From DATAFF01 sp036257595 (GTDB taxonomy: Bacteria > Pseudomonadota > Alphaproteobacteria > Rhizobiales > Aestuariivirgaceae), in NCBI GenBank assembly GCA_036257595.1, contig DATAFF010000064.1:1-22992 (forward strand): a stretch of 22,992 nt of DNA. The letters are read 5' to 3'. The notes under the pieces are model-generated. The model did no database searches. It saw only the letters and a list, made by a program, of their open reading frames with translations, and had not been told where the DNA came from. The number at the start of each line of letters is the position of its first letter. Position 1 is the first letter of the stretch. Below are positions 1 through 7,620 of this stretch, piece after piece. Both the position numbers and the translations under genes were made by a program.

Positions 1-768
1 CGCAGCCAAAGCTTGTGCCGCTGCCGAAAGGATTCGGCCACCAGCCTCGCCGGCGGCGGCAAGACGGGCGAGGGCGCGAGCGGCGGCGGCGGTCTCACCT
101 TCCAGGGCGCTATCCAGCGCCTCATCGAGCGTTGCCGAGGCGGTGTCGCCGCACACGGAGTCGATATCGGCGATGTCGACCATGCCCCTGCCATGGGCAA
201 AGAGGGCGAGCTTCTCGAGCTCGCTGCGGGCAAGGCGACGGTCGGTTCCGAGCAGCGTCTTGAGGTGCTGGCGGGCGTCCTCGGTGAGCTCCAGGCCGGC
301 TTTGGACAGGATGGAGGCGATGAGGCCGTCATAGTCCTTGGCAATGTCGTCATAGAGGGCGACCGCCAGGGTCGAGGCTGAACGCTCGAAAAGCTGGCGG
401 AGCTTGCTGGATTTGGCGAGGGTGTCGGATTCGGCGACGACGAGGCCCGAGACCGGCTGATCGAGCAGCGGCTCCAGGGCTTTGACGAGACCCTGCCCGG
501 CATCGCGAATCCAAACGATGCGCCGGCCGCCGAACATCGGGATGGCGGCGGTCTCGTCGGCCAAGAGCCCGGGATTGGCGATCAATAGCTGGTCGGCGAT
601 GATCATCGGATTGAATGGATCGTCGGGTCGGACGCCATTGGCCTCAATGACCTTGACGGCGTGCTCGCGCACCGCGCCGAGATCGCCGCCATAGATCAGC
701 AAGGCCCGGATCGCGGGATCGCGCTCGCGCAGATAGCCTGCCAGGCGCTCGGCTTTCAGGACGGCCAT
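1..768 (-). CDS. holA: DNA polymerase III subunit delta (5' part, cut by window edge)
   Basis: This encodes the delta subunit of the DNA polymerase III clamp loader, which opens the beta sliding clamp. I translated the minus strand from the ATG at 768: it reads MAVLKAERLAGYLRERD and stays open for 256 codons to the window edge. Delta-family landmarks are the N-terminal IRALLIYGGDLGAVREHA, the FGGRRIVWIRDA segment, the conserved SSKLRQLFE segment, and the LGTDRRLARSELEKLALF helix. The family is usually about 340 residues, so roughly the last 80 are outside the window. It starts 15 nt past the lptE stop as the third gene of leuS-lptE-holA, an arrangement common in Hyphomicrobiales. There is no separate promoter in the gap, so co-transcription is inferred. 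Confidence 0.9.
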   Translation of the reverse strand, partial: MAVLKAERLAGYLRERDPAIRALLIYGGDLGAVREHAVKVIEANGVRPDDPFNPMIIADQLLIANPGLLADETAAIPMFGGRRIVWIRDAGQGLVKALEPLLDQPVSGLVVAESDTLAKSSKLRQLFERSASTLAVALYDDIAKDYDGLIASILSKAGLELTEDARQHLKTLLGTDRRLARSELEKLALFAHGRGMVDIADIDSVCGDTASATLDEALDSALEGETAAAARALARLAAAGEAGGRILSAAAQALAA

Positions 769-782
769 CGGAGCATCATGCG

Positions 783-1280
783 CTAGAGCGAGGCGAGATA
801 GGCGGCGATCCGAGTGCGGATGTCGGTGCCGACCTCGCGGGCGGCGCGCTCCTCGGCATTGGTGGCGGCCTGGACATTGGCAAGGGGCGAGGATACCCGA
901 TCATAGGAGACATAGGAAAAGGTCTTGCCGGAATAGACCGGCTTGCCGGTGCGGTTGTCGGACAGCCGAAACGTGACGTTCAACCGGTAGGTCTTGCGCA
1001 GCACGTCGGTGTTGGGCGCCTCGATCTCGTTGATCTCGCGCGCTTCCGGCTCGATCTCCAGCCGCCAGTTCGACACGCCGCCCTGACCAGGGGGAACATC
1101 GGCGAGGAATTCGTTGCGGATCAGCTGGCCGACCCGGGTTTTCTGCTGGTCGACGGCGACGCCGTTGAGCGCAGCGGTGAGCGGGGCCGTTCCCTCGCGC
1201 TCGCCATAAAGCGGCTGGAAACCGCAACCGGCCAGCACCAGAGCCACCGCAAGCGCGCCTGCAAGCCTCCAATTCGACAA
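783..1280 (-). CDS. lptE: LPS-assembly outer-membrane lipoprotein LptE (RlpB-like)
   Basis: LptE plugs the LptD barrel and helps insert lipopolysaccharide into the outer leaflet of the outer membrane. The 165-residue product begins with a short hydrophobic signal and a clear lipobox, L16-A17-G18-C19, followed directly by GFQPLYGE, the usual start of mature alphaproteobacterial LptE. The rest is a small beta-rich domain (the VTFRLSDNRTGKPVYSGK segment) with a C-terminal helix, about the family's normal length. It lies 12 nt after leuS and 15 nt before holA on the same strand, so it is the middle gene of the operon. The alphaproteobacterial family is divergent; the call rests on lipobox, size and position. 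Confidence 0.88.
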   Translation of the reverse strand: MSNWRLAGALAVALVLAGCGFQPLYGEREGTAPLTAALNGVAVDQQKTRVGQLIRNEFLADVPPGQGGVSNWRLEIEPEAREINEIEAPNTDVLRKTYRLNVTFRLSDNRTGKPVYSGKTFSYVSYDRVSSPLANVQAATNAEERAAREVGTDIRTRIAAYLASL

Positions 1281-1292
1281 GGCTGATCCCCG

Positions 1293-3893
1293 CTAGTCCG
1301 TGACGACGTTGGCGATCCTCCCCGGCACCACCACCACGCGCCGCACCGTTTTGTCCCCAACAGCGCGGCGCACATTATCCATCCGCAGCACCGCGGCTTC
1401 AATCTCTTCTGCACTGGAAGCGACCGGAAGCACGATCTCGTCGCGCCGCTTGCCGTTCACCTGGATGGCAATTGTCGCAGTTTCGCTCGCCAGAAGGGCC
1501 GGATCGGCCTGCGGCCAGGGTGATTCGGCGAGGAGCCCGGAATGGCCGAGCGCCTGCCAGCTTTCCTCGGCCAAATGCGGCATCATCGGGGCAAAGATCC
1601 GGATCAGGACCTCGACCGATTCGCGAATCACGGCGTCGAGACCGGGCTCGGGCGGCCGCTGCAGGGCGGCCTGGATGGCGTTGGCGAGCTCGTATGTGCG
1701 GGCAATGGCACGGTTGAAGCGCAGATGATCGAGGTCGTGGCCGACGGCATGAAGCGCCTGGTGGGCGGCACGGCGCAAGGCTTTCGCCTCGGCGCCAAGC
1801 GGCGCCTTGGGGGTTGAGCCCGCGCCGCGGGCCTTGCTCTCGCCGACCAGACGCCAGATCCGCTGGACGAAGCGCCAGGAGCCCTCGACCCCCGACTCGG
1901 TCCATTCGATGTCGCGCTCGGGCGGAGTGTCGGACAGCATGAACCAGCGCGCCGTGTCGGCGCCGTAGCGCGCGATGATCTCCTCCGGGTCGATGACGTT
2001 CTTCTTCGACTTCGACATCTTCTCGGCGGGGCCGACCAGCAGCGCGTCGCCGGTCGCGGCGTCAAGGACAGTGCCGTCGTCGCGGGTGACGGTCTCGGCC
2101 GGGAGTATCCATTCGCCGGCGGCGTTGCGGTAGGTCTGGTGGATCACCATGCCCTGGGTGAACAGACTGCGGAACGGCTCGACGATATCCATCTGGCCGG
2201 TGCGCTTCATGGCGCGCATGAAGAAGCGCGAATAGAGGAGGTGGAGAATGGCATGCTCGATGCCGCCGATATATTGGTCGACCGGCATCCAGTAGCGCAC
2301 CGCCTCCCGATCGACCGGTGCCTCGGCATGGGGAGCGCAGAACCGGGCGAAGTACCAGGCGGAATCGACAAAGGTGTCGAATGTGTCGGTCTCGCGCTCG
2401 GCAGGACCGCCGCATTGCGGGCAGGTCACGTGCTTCCACGTCGGATGACGGTCGAGCGGGTTGCCCGGCTCGTCGAAAGTGACGTCCTCCGGCAGGGTGA
2501 CGGGCAGGTCCGCCTTGGGGACGGGCAAGGCGCCGCAGCGCGGGCAGTGGATCACCGGAATCGGGCAGCCCCAATAGCGTTGGCGCGACACGCCCCAGTC
2601 GCGCAGGCGGTAGTTCACCGAGCGCTCGCCAATGCCCATCGCCTCGGCGCGGGCGGCAATCGCCTCCTTGGCTTGCGGCACCGCCATGCCGTTGAGGAAG
2701 TCGGAATTGATCATCACCGTGTCGGCGCCTTCGGCATCGAGGAAGGCGGTGTCGCCGATCTCGGCCGAAGCCGGATCGCTGCCGGCAGGGGCGACCACCG
2801 GTATGACCGGAAGGCCATACTTTCGGGCGAAGTCGAGATCGCGCTGATCATGCGCCGGGCAGCCGAAAATCGCGCCTTCGCCATAGCCCATCAGCACGAA
2901 ATTGGCGGCATAGACCGGCAGCAGCAGACCAGGGCGGAAGGGGTGGACGGCGAAGAGCGCGAGCGGCAGCCCCTTCTTCTCGGCGCGCTCGATCGCTTCC
3001 TCGCTGGTGCCGAGGGAGGCGCATTCGCGGCGGAATTGCGCGACCTCCGGCGACAGCTCGGCCTGCTGGCGGGTCAGCGGGTGGTCGGCCGAGAGGGCGC
3101 AGAAGGTGGCGCCGAAAATGGTGTCGTGGCGGGTGGTGTAGACGACGAGCTTGTCGGGGAGCGGTCGTCCCTCGCTGTCGACAAGGTCGAAGCTCAAGCG
3201 CAGACCCTCGGAGCGGCCAATCCAGTTGCGCTGCATCAGCCGGACCTTTTCGGGCCAGCCGGTCAGGCCGTCGAGGGCATCGAGAAGCTCGCGCGAATAG
3301 TCGGTGATCTTGAGAAACCACTGGGCGAGCTCGCGCTTCTCGACCAGCGCACCGGAGCGCCAGCCGCGGCCCTCGATGACCTGCTCATTGGCGAGCACCG
3401 TCCGGTCGACCGGGTCCCAATTGACCAAGGCGGTGCGGCGCTCGACCAGGCCGGCGGCCATGAAGTCGACAAACATCGCCTGCTCATGTCGGTAATAATC
3501 GGGATCGCAGGTGGCGATCTCGCGGCTCCAATCGATCGACAGGCCCATGGATTTGAGCTGCCGGCGCATGGCGGCGATGTTGTCATAGGTCCAGCTGCGG
3601 GGATGGACGCCACGCTCAATGGCGGCGTTCTCGGCCGGCATGCCGAAGGCGTCCCACCCCATCGGATGGAGCACGTTGAAACCCCTCGCGCGCATATAGC
3701 GGGCAAGCACGTCGCCCATGGCGTAGTTGCGGACATGGCCCATATGGATGCGGCCCGAGGGGTAGGGGAACATCTCGAGCACGTAGTATTTCGGGCGCGC
3801 CGGGTCCTCGGTGGCACGGAACGAGCCGCGATTCTGCCAGACGGCCTGCCATTTCGGCTCGGCCTCACCGGGATTGTAGCGTTCGGTGGTCAT
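1293..3893 (-). CDS. leuS: leucyl-tRNA synthetase
   Basis: Class I synthetase that charges tRNA-Leu with leucine in the cytoplasm. The 866-residue protein has the usual family length. The HIGH-type motif is H50-M-G-H53 within FPYPSGRIHMGHVRNYAMGD, and the KMSKS motif is at K625-S629 (KMSKSKKNVIDPEE). The CP1 editing insertion lies between them, with the threonine-rich TTRHDTIFGATF segment typical of the editing pocket; a Zn-like CPRCGALP...CPQCGG pair follows. The anticodon-binding and C-terminal domains are complete. An in-frame TTG lies 36 nt upstream, but the ATG at 3893 gives the family N-terminus MTTERYNPGEAEPKWQ, so it is preferred. No strong Shine-Dalgarno is visible. First gene of the leuS-lptE-holA operon, divergent from yggS across 58 nt. 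Confidence 0.97.
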   Translation of the reverse strand: MTTERYNPGEAEPKWQAVWQNRGSFRATEDPARPKYYVLEMFPYPSGRIHMGHVRNYAMGDVLARYMRARGFNVLHPMGWDAFGMPAENAAIERGVHPRSWTYDNIAAMRRQLKSMGLSIDWSREIATCDPDYYRHEQAMFVDFMAAGLVERRTALVNWDPVDRTVLANEQVIEGRGWRSGALVEKRELAQWFLKITDYSRELLDALDGLTGWPEKVRLMQRNWIGRSEGLRLSFDLVDSEGRPLPDKLVVYTTRHDTIFGATFCALSADHPLTRQQAELSPEVAQFRRECASLGTSEEAIERAEKKGLPLALFAVHPFRPGLLLPVYAANFVLMGYGEGAIFGCPAHDQRDLDFARKYGLPVIPVVAPAGSDPASAEIGDTAFLDAEGADTVMINSDFLNGMAVPQAKEAIAARAEAMGIGERSVNYRLRDWGVSRQRYWGCPIPVIHCPRCGALPVPKADLPVTLPEDVTFDEPGNPLDRHPTWKHVTCPQCGGPAERETDTFDTFVDSAWYFARFCAPHAEAPVDREAVRYWMPVDQYIGGIEHAILHLLYSRFFMRAMKRTGQMDIVEPFRSLFTQGMVIHQTYRNAAGEWILPAETVTRDDGTVLDAATGDALLVGPAEKMSKSKKNVIDPEEIIARYGADTARWFMLSDTPPERDIEWTESGVEGSWRFVQRIWRLVGESKARGAGSTPKAPLGAEAKALRRAAHQALHAVGHDLDHLRFNRAIARTYELANAIQAALQRPPEPGLDAVIRESVEVLIRIFAPMMPHLAEESWQALGHSGLLAESPWPQADPALLASETATIAIQVNGKRRDEIVLPVASSAEEIEAAVLRMDNVRRAVGDKTVRRVVVVPGRIANVVTD

Positions 3894-3907
3894 CAGCCGT
3901 GGAGTAC

Positions 3908-3921
3908 CAGCACTTGTGCTG
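3908..3921. repeat. 14-bp dyad CAGCAC-TT-GTGCTG between leuS and yggS
   Basis: The 58-nt region between the divergent leuS and yggS genes contains a perfect 6-bp inverted repeat with a 2-nt centre. A weak TTGACC element (GGTCAA on the plus strand, 3934-3939) could be the -35 of leuS. The dyad lies where a regulator or a short leader hairpin could act; no known operator is matched. Confidence 0.4.
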
Positions 3922-3951
3922 ACGGGCAAGCTCGGTCAATCCTTTCCGTGC

Positions 3952-4620
3952 ATGAGCGGTCTCGACGATGTGCGGGCAAGGATTGCCGCCGCGGCAGAAA
4001 GTGCCGGGCGGGAGGCTTCCTCCGTCACACTGGTGGCGGTGAGCAAGACCTTCGGGCCGGAGGTCATCGGGCCGGTCATTGCCGCTGGCCAGCGGGTGTT
4101 CGGGGAAAACCGGGTTCAGGAGGCCAAGGGCAAGTGGCCGGCGCTGAAGGCGCGCCATCACGATCTCAAGCTGCATCTGGTCGGACCGCTTCAGACCAAC
4201 AAGGTCGGCGATGCGGTGGCGTTGTTCGATGTCATCGAGACGATCGACCGCGAGAAGCTGGCGCGGGCAGTGGCCAAGGAGATGGAACGCCAGCAACGCC
4301 GCCCGAGGCTGTTCATTCAGGTCAATACCGGCGAGGAGCCGCAGAAGTCAGGCGTCAGCGTTGCCGATGCCGATGGTCTGGTGGGGCTCTGCCGATCGGA
4401 CCTCGGCCTCGCCATCGAGGGGCTGATGTGCGTGCCGCCGATCGATGACGAGCCGGCGCTCCATTTCGCGCTGCTGCGCAAGATCGCGGAGCGCAACGGG
4501 CTTAATGCGCTGAGCATGGGGATGAGCGGCGATTTCGAGACGGCCATCGCCCTCGGGGCGACCCATGTGCGGGTCGGCTCGGCCATTTTCGGCAGCCGGC
4601 CTAGAGCACCAATGGCCTAG
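3952..4620 (+). CDS. yggS: YggS/PROSC-family pyridoxal-phosphate homeostasis protein
   Basis: A single-domain PLP-binding TIM-barrel protein that keeps vitamin B6 pools balanced; the family has no established enzymatic reaction. The 222-residue product carries the PLP lysine K32 in LVAVSKTFGPE, then FGENRVQEAKGKW, HLVGPLQTNK, the FIQVNTGEEPQKSGV strand, and the C-terminal phosphate-binding SMGMSGDFETAIALGATHVRVGSAIFG. An upstream in-frame GTG would add 22 unrelated residues that overlap the leuS start, so the ATG at 3952 is taken. The last residues and the TAG stop lie inside the repeat element that begins at 4601, so the C-terminal tail RAPMA is probably repeat-derived. Confidence 0.95.
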   Translation: MSGLDDVRARIAAAAESAGREASSVTLVAVSKTFGPEVIGPVIAAGQRVFGENRVQEAKGKWPALKARHHDLKLHLVGPLQTNKVGDAVALFDVIETIDREKLARAVAKEMERQQRRPRLFIQVNTGEEPQKSGVSVADADGLVGLCRSDLGLAIEGLMCVPPIDDEPALHFALLRKIAERNGLNALSMGMSGDFETAIALGATHVRVGSAIFGSRPRAPMA

Positions 4621-4704
4621 AGCACCATGGGCACGCGGCTCCTAGCGGCTCGACTCGCCGCAACGCAACGCAGGTCGGGTAGATCTGACGGCATGGTGCT
4701 CTAG
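4601..4704. repeat. short palindromic repeat element between yggS and cbtA
   Basis: CTAGAGCACCATG at 4617-4629 is matched exactly by its reverse complement CATGGTGCTCTAG at 4692-4704, 62 nt apart. A near-identical 16-nt unit (CTAGAGCACCAATGGC, 4601-4616) sits directly before the left arm as a tandem copy. The left arm supplies the yggS TAG stop and the right arm supplies the cbtA TAG stop. The layout resembles the small CTAGAGCA...TGCTCTAG palindromic interspersed elements known from Hyphomicrobiales genomes. Being between convergent genes it could also act as a two-way transcript end. Copy number cannot be judged from one window. Confidence 0.7.
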
Positions 4705-5507
4705 AGAGACGACGTGCGGATGGACGGCAGCTCGCGCTGCGGGGCATCGCGCAGCGCCGACTCCGCGAGGCGGCCAAAGACCAACCCAAGCGTCGCCCAC
4801 AGCGTCGCTTGAATGGCGAGCGAGGCCATGCGGAATTGCGCGAGCACGGTGGCAGGAAAATTCGCGGGAACCTCATCGAGCGTCGGCATCAGCATTGCGG
4901 CGAGAATCACCAAGCCGATAAAGACGGCACCACCGATCAATGTCGCGTCCCACACACCGCGCGCTCCAGCCGATGCCTTGGCGACCATCACGGCGACAAT
5001 CATCGCGGCAATGGCAATGGCGATCATCGCGAAGAACAGCTGGGTGCGATAGACGATGGTGCCGTCGATGCCGACAGCCGGCGGGTTGGCCGGATATTTG
5101 ATGGTCGGAACCAAATAGACGGTCAGGAAGGCAGCGACCGCAAGAAGGAGCGCGGTGGTCCGCGCGTCCCATGGACCGACGCGGCCATAGACGAATCCAA
5201 ATACAATGGCGAAAAGACCACCCAATGCCGCGCCATAGACCACGGTCGCGGTGAGAAGACCGATGCCGCGCTGGGTGTCGCGGCTTACCGGTTCCTCGGC
5301 GGTGCCATGGTCATGCACGGTCGCGGTGGTCGTGCCATGGTGATGGCCGGCCTCGCCGGCGCCGGCGACATGACCAGCAACCATCTGCTCCTCATAGGCG
5401 ATGGCGCGGTCGACCGGCGGCTCACCAAGCACGCGCGCCACACCGAAGGACAGGAGACCGGCGAGCACGCCCACGAGCATGCCGCGGATCAGCAGAACCC
5501 GCATCAT
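4701..5507 (-). CDS. cbtA: CbtA-type cobalt transporter subunit
   Basis: Membrane subunit of the CbtAB family, predicted to import cobalt for cobalamin synthesis. The 268-residue protein starts with a transmembrane segment (about residues 5-27), followed by a histidine-rich loop at about 55-67 (GHHHGTTTATVHDHG) that probably binds metal, then about five further hydrophobic segments (roughly 83-108, 117-134, 156-177, 188-208, 225-246). The middle PTIKYPANPPAVGID is a family hallmark. The gene follows cbtB after 18 nt on the same strand, downstream of a cobalamin riboswitch, which supports the cobalt assignment. Its stop codon lies in the right arm of the repeat element at 4692-4704. Confidence 0.9.
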   Translation of the reverse strand: MMRVLLIRGMLVGVLAGLLSFGVARVLGEPPVDRAIAYEEQMVAGHVAGAGEAGHHHGTTTATVHDHGTAEEPVSRDTQRGIGLLTATVVYGAALGGLFAIVFGFVYGRVGPWDARTTALLLAVAAFLTVYLVPTIKYPANPPAVGIDGTIVYRTQLFFAMIAIAIAAMIVAVMVAKASAGARGVWDATLIGGAVFIGLVILAAMLMPTLDEVPANFPATVLAQFRMASLAIQATLWATLGLVFGRLAESALRDAPQRELPSIRTSSL

Positions 5508-5525
5508 TGGAGCCGCCTTGTTCTA

Positions 5526-5735
5526 TCAGTGGCAGGGGAAGCCGAGAAGATGGCGGCCGTCATGCACGAATTCGTGGATGTCGGTGCCGGAGAAGAGCGC
5601 GGTGGCGCCCTGCTCGGTGGTGATGAAATAGATCGCGATGAGGCAGAGCAGCCCGGCGAAGATGGCCCAGGGCAACGACTCCCGAAGCGAAATGGCGATC
5701 CCCGGCGAGGGAAGGGTGATAGTTGCGTGGCTCAC
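5526..5735 (-). CDS. cbtB: CbtB-type cobalt transporter subunit
   Basis: Small 69-residue partner of CbtA with a single transmembrane helix (about residues 21-40, LPWAIFAGLLCLIAIYFITT) and the family's histidine-rich C-terminus HEFVHDGRHLLGFPCH, thought to bind cobalt. Translation starts at a GTG at 5735, preceded by a strong Shine-Dalgarno AAGGAGG (complement of 5744-5750). The riboswitch lies immediately upstream, so control is expected at this ribosome site. An in-frame upstream extension to 5787 would read through the riboswitch and is rejected. Confidence 0.9.
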   Translation of the reverse strand: MSHATITLPSPGIAISLRESLPWAIFAGLLCLIAIYFITTEQGATALFSGTDIHEFVHDGRHLLGFPCH

Positions 5736-5750
5736 GGTTCAAACCTCCTT

Positions 5751-5767
5751 CGGGATGACGCGTCCCG
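5751..5767 (-). promoter_or_regulatory. hairpin next to the cbtB Shine-Dalgarno (possible expression platform)
   Basis: On the minus strand CGGGA...TCCCG forms a 5-bp stem with a 7-nt loop ending directly against the AAGGAGG ribosome site of cbtB. It sits between the riboswitch aptamer and the start codon, where a ligand-switched expression platform would be. The assignment is inference from position; no terminator T-run is present, so control of translation start is more likely than attenuation. Confidence 0.4.
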
Positions 5768-5774
5768 GCGCCCT

Positions 5775-5872
5775 GGTCTTCGATCACCCGGCAAGACCTG
5801 ACTTGCGGAAGAACCGCTCACAGTGGCGCGACCGTGCCGGACTTGCACCGGCTTCCTGCCTTGGTGACGATC
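5775..5872 (-). ncRNA. cobalamin riboswitch upstream of cbtB
   Basis: Read on the minus strand, this leader contains the conserved cobalamin aptamer core: GGAAGCCGGTGCAAGTCCGG, then CACGGTCGCGCCACTGTGA (including the B12-box-like GCCACTG), and the downstream AGTCAGGTCTTGCC corresponding to the family's AGTCAGGA-ACCTGCC end. TCACC near the 5' end can pair with GGTGA at the 3' end as P1. The peripheral domain between the two core parts is short. It lies between a good promoter at 5877-5905 and the cbtB start. By family knowledge, adenosylcobalamin or related cobamide binding lowers expression of the cobalt-uptake genes. Confidence 0.92.
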
Positions 5873-5876
5873 AGCG

Positions 5877-5905
5877 ATCTTAGGAAAGGCCACGGGAGGT
5901 GTCAA
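5877..5905 (-). promoter_or_regulatory. sigma-70-type promoter of the cbtBA riboswitch transcript
   Basis: On the minus strand TTGACA (5905-5900), a 17-nt spacer and TAAGAT (5882-5877) make a near-consensus housekeeping promoter. The expected start, near 5870, fits the beginning of the riboswitch. The -35 box ends one base before the start codon of the divergent gene at 5906, and the spacer overlaps that gene's ribosome-binding site (GGGAGG, 5894-5899). Confidence 0.75.
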
Positions 5906-6496
5906 ATGATCGCGGTGCGGGTGACGCTGATCGCAACGGCGGCGACGCGCAACCAACGGCGGACGGAATTTCCTGGCGATGCGCCATTGGATGCCGCCGG
6001 CGAAAGGCTTGCCCGACAATCGGCGATGCGGCTCCAGGGTTGCGAGCGGGTGTTGATCGGCCCGACGGTTGCGGCGCGACAGACCGCGGAAGCGCTCGGT
6101 CTCACGGGCACCGTCGCGCCGGCGCTGGCGGATTGCGATTACGGACGCTGGGCTGGTGGATCGTTCGAGGCGATTGCAGCGGCCGAGCCGGCGGCGATTG
6201 CTGCCTGGCTTGCCGACGACATGGCGGCACCGCATGGCGGCGAAAGCCACCTTGAGCTCAAGGCGCGGGTCGGGGCCTTCCTCGATCATGTCGGGGCGAC
6301 GCTCACGGGTCACACGATCGTGGTGGCGCCGCCGGCGGTGATCCGCGCGGCCATCGTGCATGCGATTGCCGGAACGCCGCAGTCGTTCTGGCGCATCGAC
6401 ATCGCGCCACTATCGCGGACCATGCTGACCCGCAGCAATGATGAGTGGCGGCTGCGTGCCGTCACGCCGATCGGGGTGCAGGAGGTGGAACCATGA
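5906..6496 (+). CDS. histidine-phosphatase-fold protein, catalytic histidines absent
   Basis: The 196-residue protein aligns by eye with the phosphoglycerate-mutase/CobC histidine-phosphatase superfamily: N-terminal LI-strand with DAPLDAAGERLA, then the GPTVAARQTAEAL helix, DYGRWAGGSFEAI, HGGESHLELKARV, and IVVAPPAVIRAAIVHAI. However, the RHG catalytic motif is replaced by LIATAATR, and the second catalytic His (usually VSHGGVIR) by VAPPAVIR. It is therefore predicted not to be a phosphohistidine enzyme. The ATG at 5906 has a GGGAGG ribosome site; an earlier start at 5834 would lie inside the riboswitch. It overlaps the next gene by 4 nt. A role linked to cobalt or cobalamin is suggested only by its position. 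Confidence 0.75.
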   Translation: MIAVRVTLIATAATRNQRRTEFPGDAPLDAAGERLARQSAMRLQGCERVLIGPTVAARQTAEALGLTGTVAPALADCDYGRWAGGSFEAIAAAEPAAIAAWLADDMAAPHGGESHLELKARVGAFLDHVGATLTGHTIVVAPPAVIRAAIVHAIAGTPQSFWRIDIAPLSRTMLTRSNDEWRLRAVTPIGVQEVEP

Positions 6497-7416
6497 CGAA
6501 CCATAAGGGATCGCTCGCGGGAAAGGTGGCGCTGGTCGCCGGGGCAACGCGCGGCGCCGGGCGCGGCATCGCGGTCGAGCTCGGCGCGGCGGGAGCCACC
6601 GTTTATGCGACGGGCCGCACGACGCGGTCGCAGCAATCGGAATATGGCCGGCCGGAGACCATCGAGGAGACGGCGGAGCTGGTGACGGCGGCCGGCGGCC
6701 GGGGGATCGCGGTCCAGGTCGATCATCTGATCCCTGAGGAGGTGCGGAGCCTGGTCGAGCGGATCCGCCGCGATGAGGGCCGCCTCGATGTCCTGGTCAA
6801 CGACATTTGGGGGGCTGAGAAGCTCGCGGAGTGGAACAAGGCGGTGTGGGAGCATGATCTGGAGAGAGGCCTGAGACTGCTCAGGCTGGGGGTCGAGACC
6901 CACCTCATCACGGCCCATCATGCCCTGCCGCTGCTGATCGAGCGGCCGGGCGGGCTGCTGGTCGAAGTGACGGACGGTACGACCGCCTATAATACCGAGC
7001 ACTACCGGCTGTCGCCCTTCTACGACCTCGCCAAGGTGGCGGTGAACCGGCTCGGCTGGGCGCATGCCAAGGATCTCGCAAGACATGGGGCGATGGCGGT
7101 GTCGCTGACGCCTGGCTGGCTGCGCTCGGAGATGATGCTCGAGGCCTATGGGGTGACCGAGGAGACCTGGCGCCAGTTCGCCAGGGGCTCGCCGCATTTC
7201 GTGATCTCGGAGAGCCCACGCTATGTCGGGCGGGCGGTGGTGGCGCTGGCTGCCGATCCGGAGCGGGCGCGGTGGAACGGCCAGTCGCTGTCGAGCGGCC
7301 AGCTGGCGCAGGTCTATGGCTTCACCGATGTCGATGGCTCGCGGCCCGATGCGTGGCGCTATGTTGTCGAGGTGCAGGAGGCCGGCAAACCGGCGGATGC
7401 GACAGGATATCGATAG
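6493..7416 (+). CDS. short-chain dehydrogenase/reductase (SDR family)
   Basis: A 307-residue NAD(P)-dependent oxidoreductase, cytosolic, substrate unknown. The Rossmann dinucleotide motif is AGATRGAGRGIA near the N-terminus, followed by YATGRTTR (an arginine pattern that favours NADP), DVLVNDIWG in place of the usual NNAG, and the catalytic Y-x-x-x-K in FYDLAKVAVNRL. The TDGT segment stands where the catalytic Ser usually lies. The insertion and C-terminal region resemble DHRS1-like SDRs, which are longer than classical SDRs. The start ATG overlaps the stop of the preceding gene (ATGA, 6493-6496) with AGGAGG just upstream, so the two are translationally coupled. Confidence 0.88.
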   Translation: MTNHKGSLAGKVALVAGATRGAGRGIAVELGAAGATVYATGRTTRSQQSEYGRPETIEETAELVTAAGGRGIAVQVDHLIPEEVRSLVERIRRDEGRLDVLVNDIWGAEKLAEWNKAVWEHDLERGLRLLRLGVETHLITAHHALPLLIERPGGLLVEVTDGTTAYNTEHYRLSPFYDLAKVAVNRLGWAHAKDLARHGAMAVSLTPGWLRSEMMLEAYGVTEETWRQFARGSPHFVISESPRYVGRAVVALAADPERARWNGQSLSSGQLAQVYGFTDVDGSRPDAWRYVVEVQEAGKPADATGYR

Positions 7417-7567
7417 AATGGCGACAATTGGGTCAATCGGCCAAACGCGGATTTCGGGGACATGACGCCGCTTGAGCGCAAGGCGGCTGGCGATGTGACC
7501 GATCTCGTGGCAATCCGGGCCTATGTCGATGCTGCCCGCGCACCTTGGTCGTAAACACGACGAATTG

Positions 7568-7595
7568 CCCCCTCATCCGCCTCTCCGGGGCATCT
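7568..7595. repeat. degenerate interspersed-repeat remnant
   Basis: The 204-nt gap between the dehydrogenase and the transpeptidase holds CCCCCTCATCCGCCTCTCCGG followed by a short GC-rich stretch. It resembles one arm of a common Hyphomicrobiales interspersed repeat (CCCCTCATCCG...GGGG). The partner arm is missing, so this looks like a decayed copy. A 30-codon reading frame at 7462-7554 in the same gap has no support. Recognition is from memory. Confidence 0.35.
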
Positions 7596-7620
7596 GGCGA
7601 GTCGAGGGTCCTTGCCCTGA

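Noticed and set aside
2139..4448. 769-codon plus-strand frame
   Set aside because: Antisense shadow of leuS continuing into yggS in a wrong frame; no family motifs.
7462..7554. 30-codon frame MTPLERKAAGDVTDLV...
   Set aside because: No ribosome site, no similarity I can recognise, lies in a gap with a decayed repeat.
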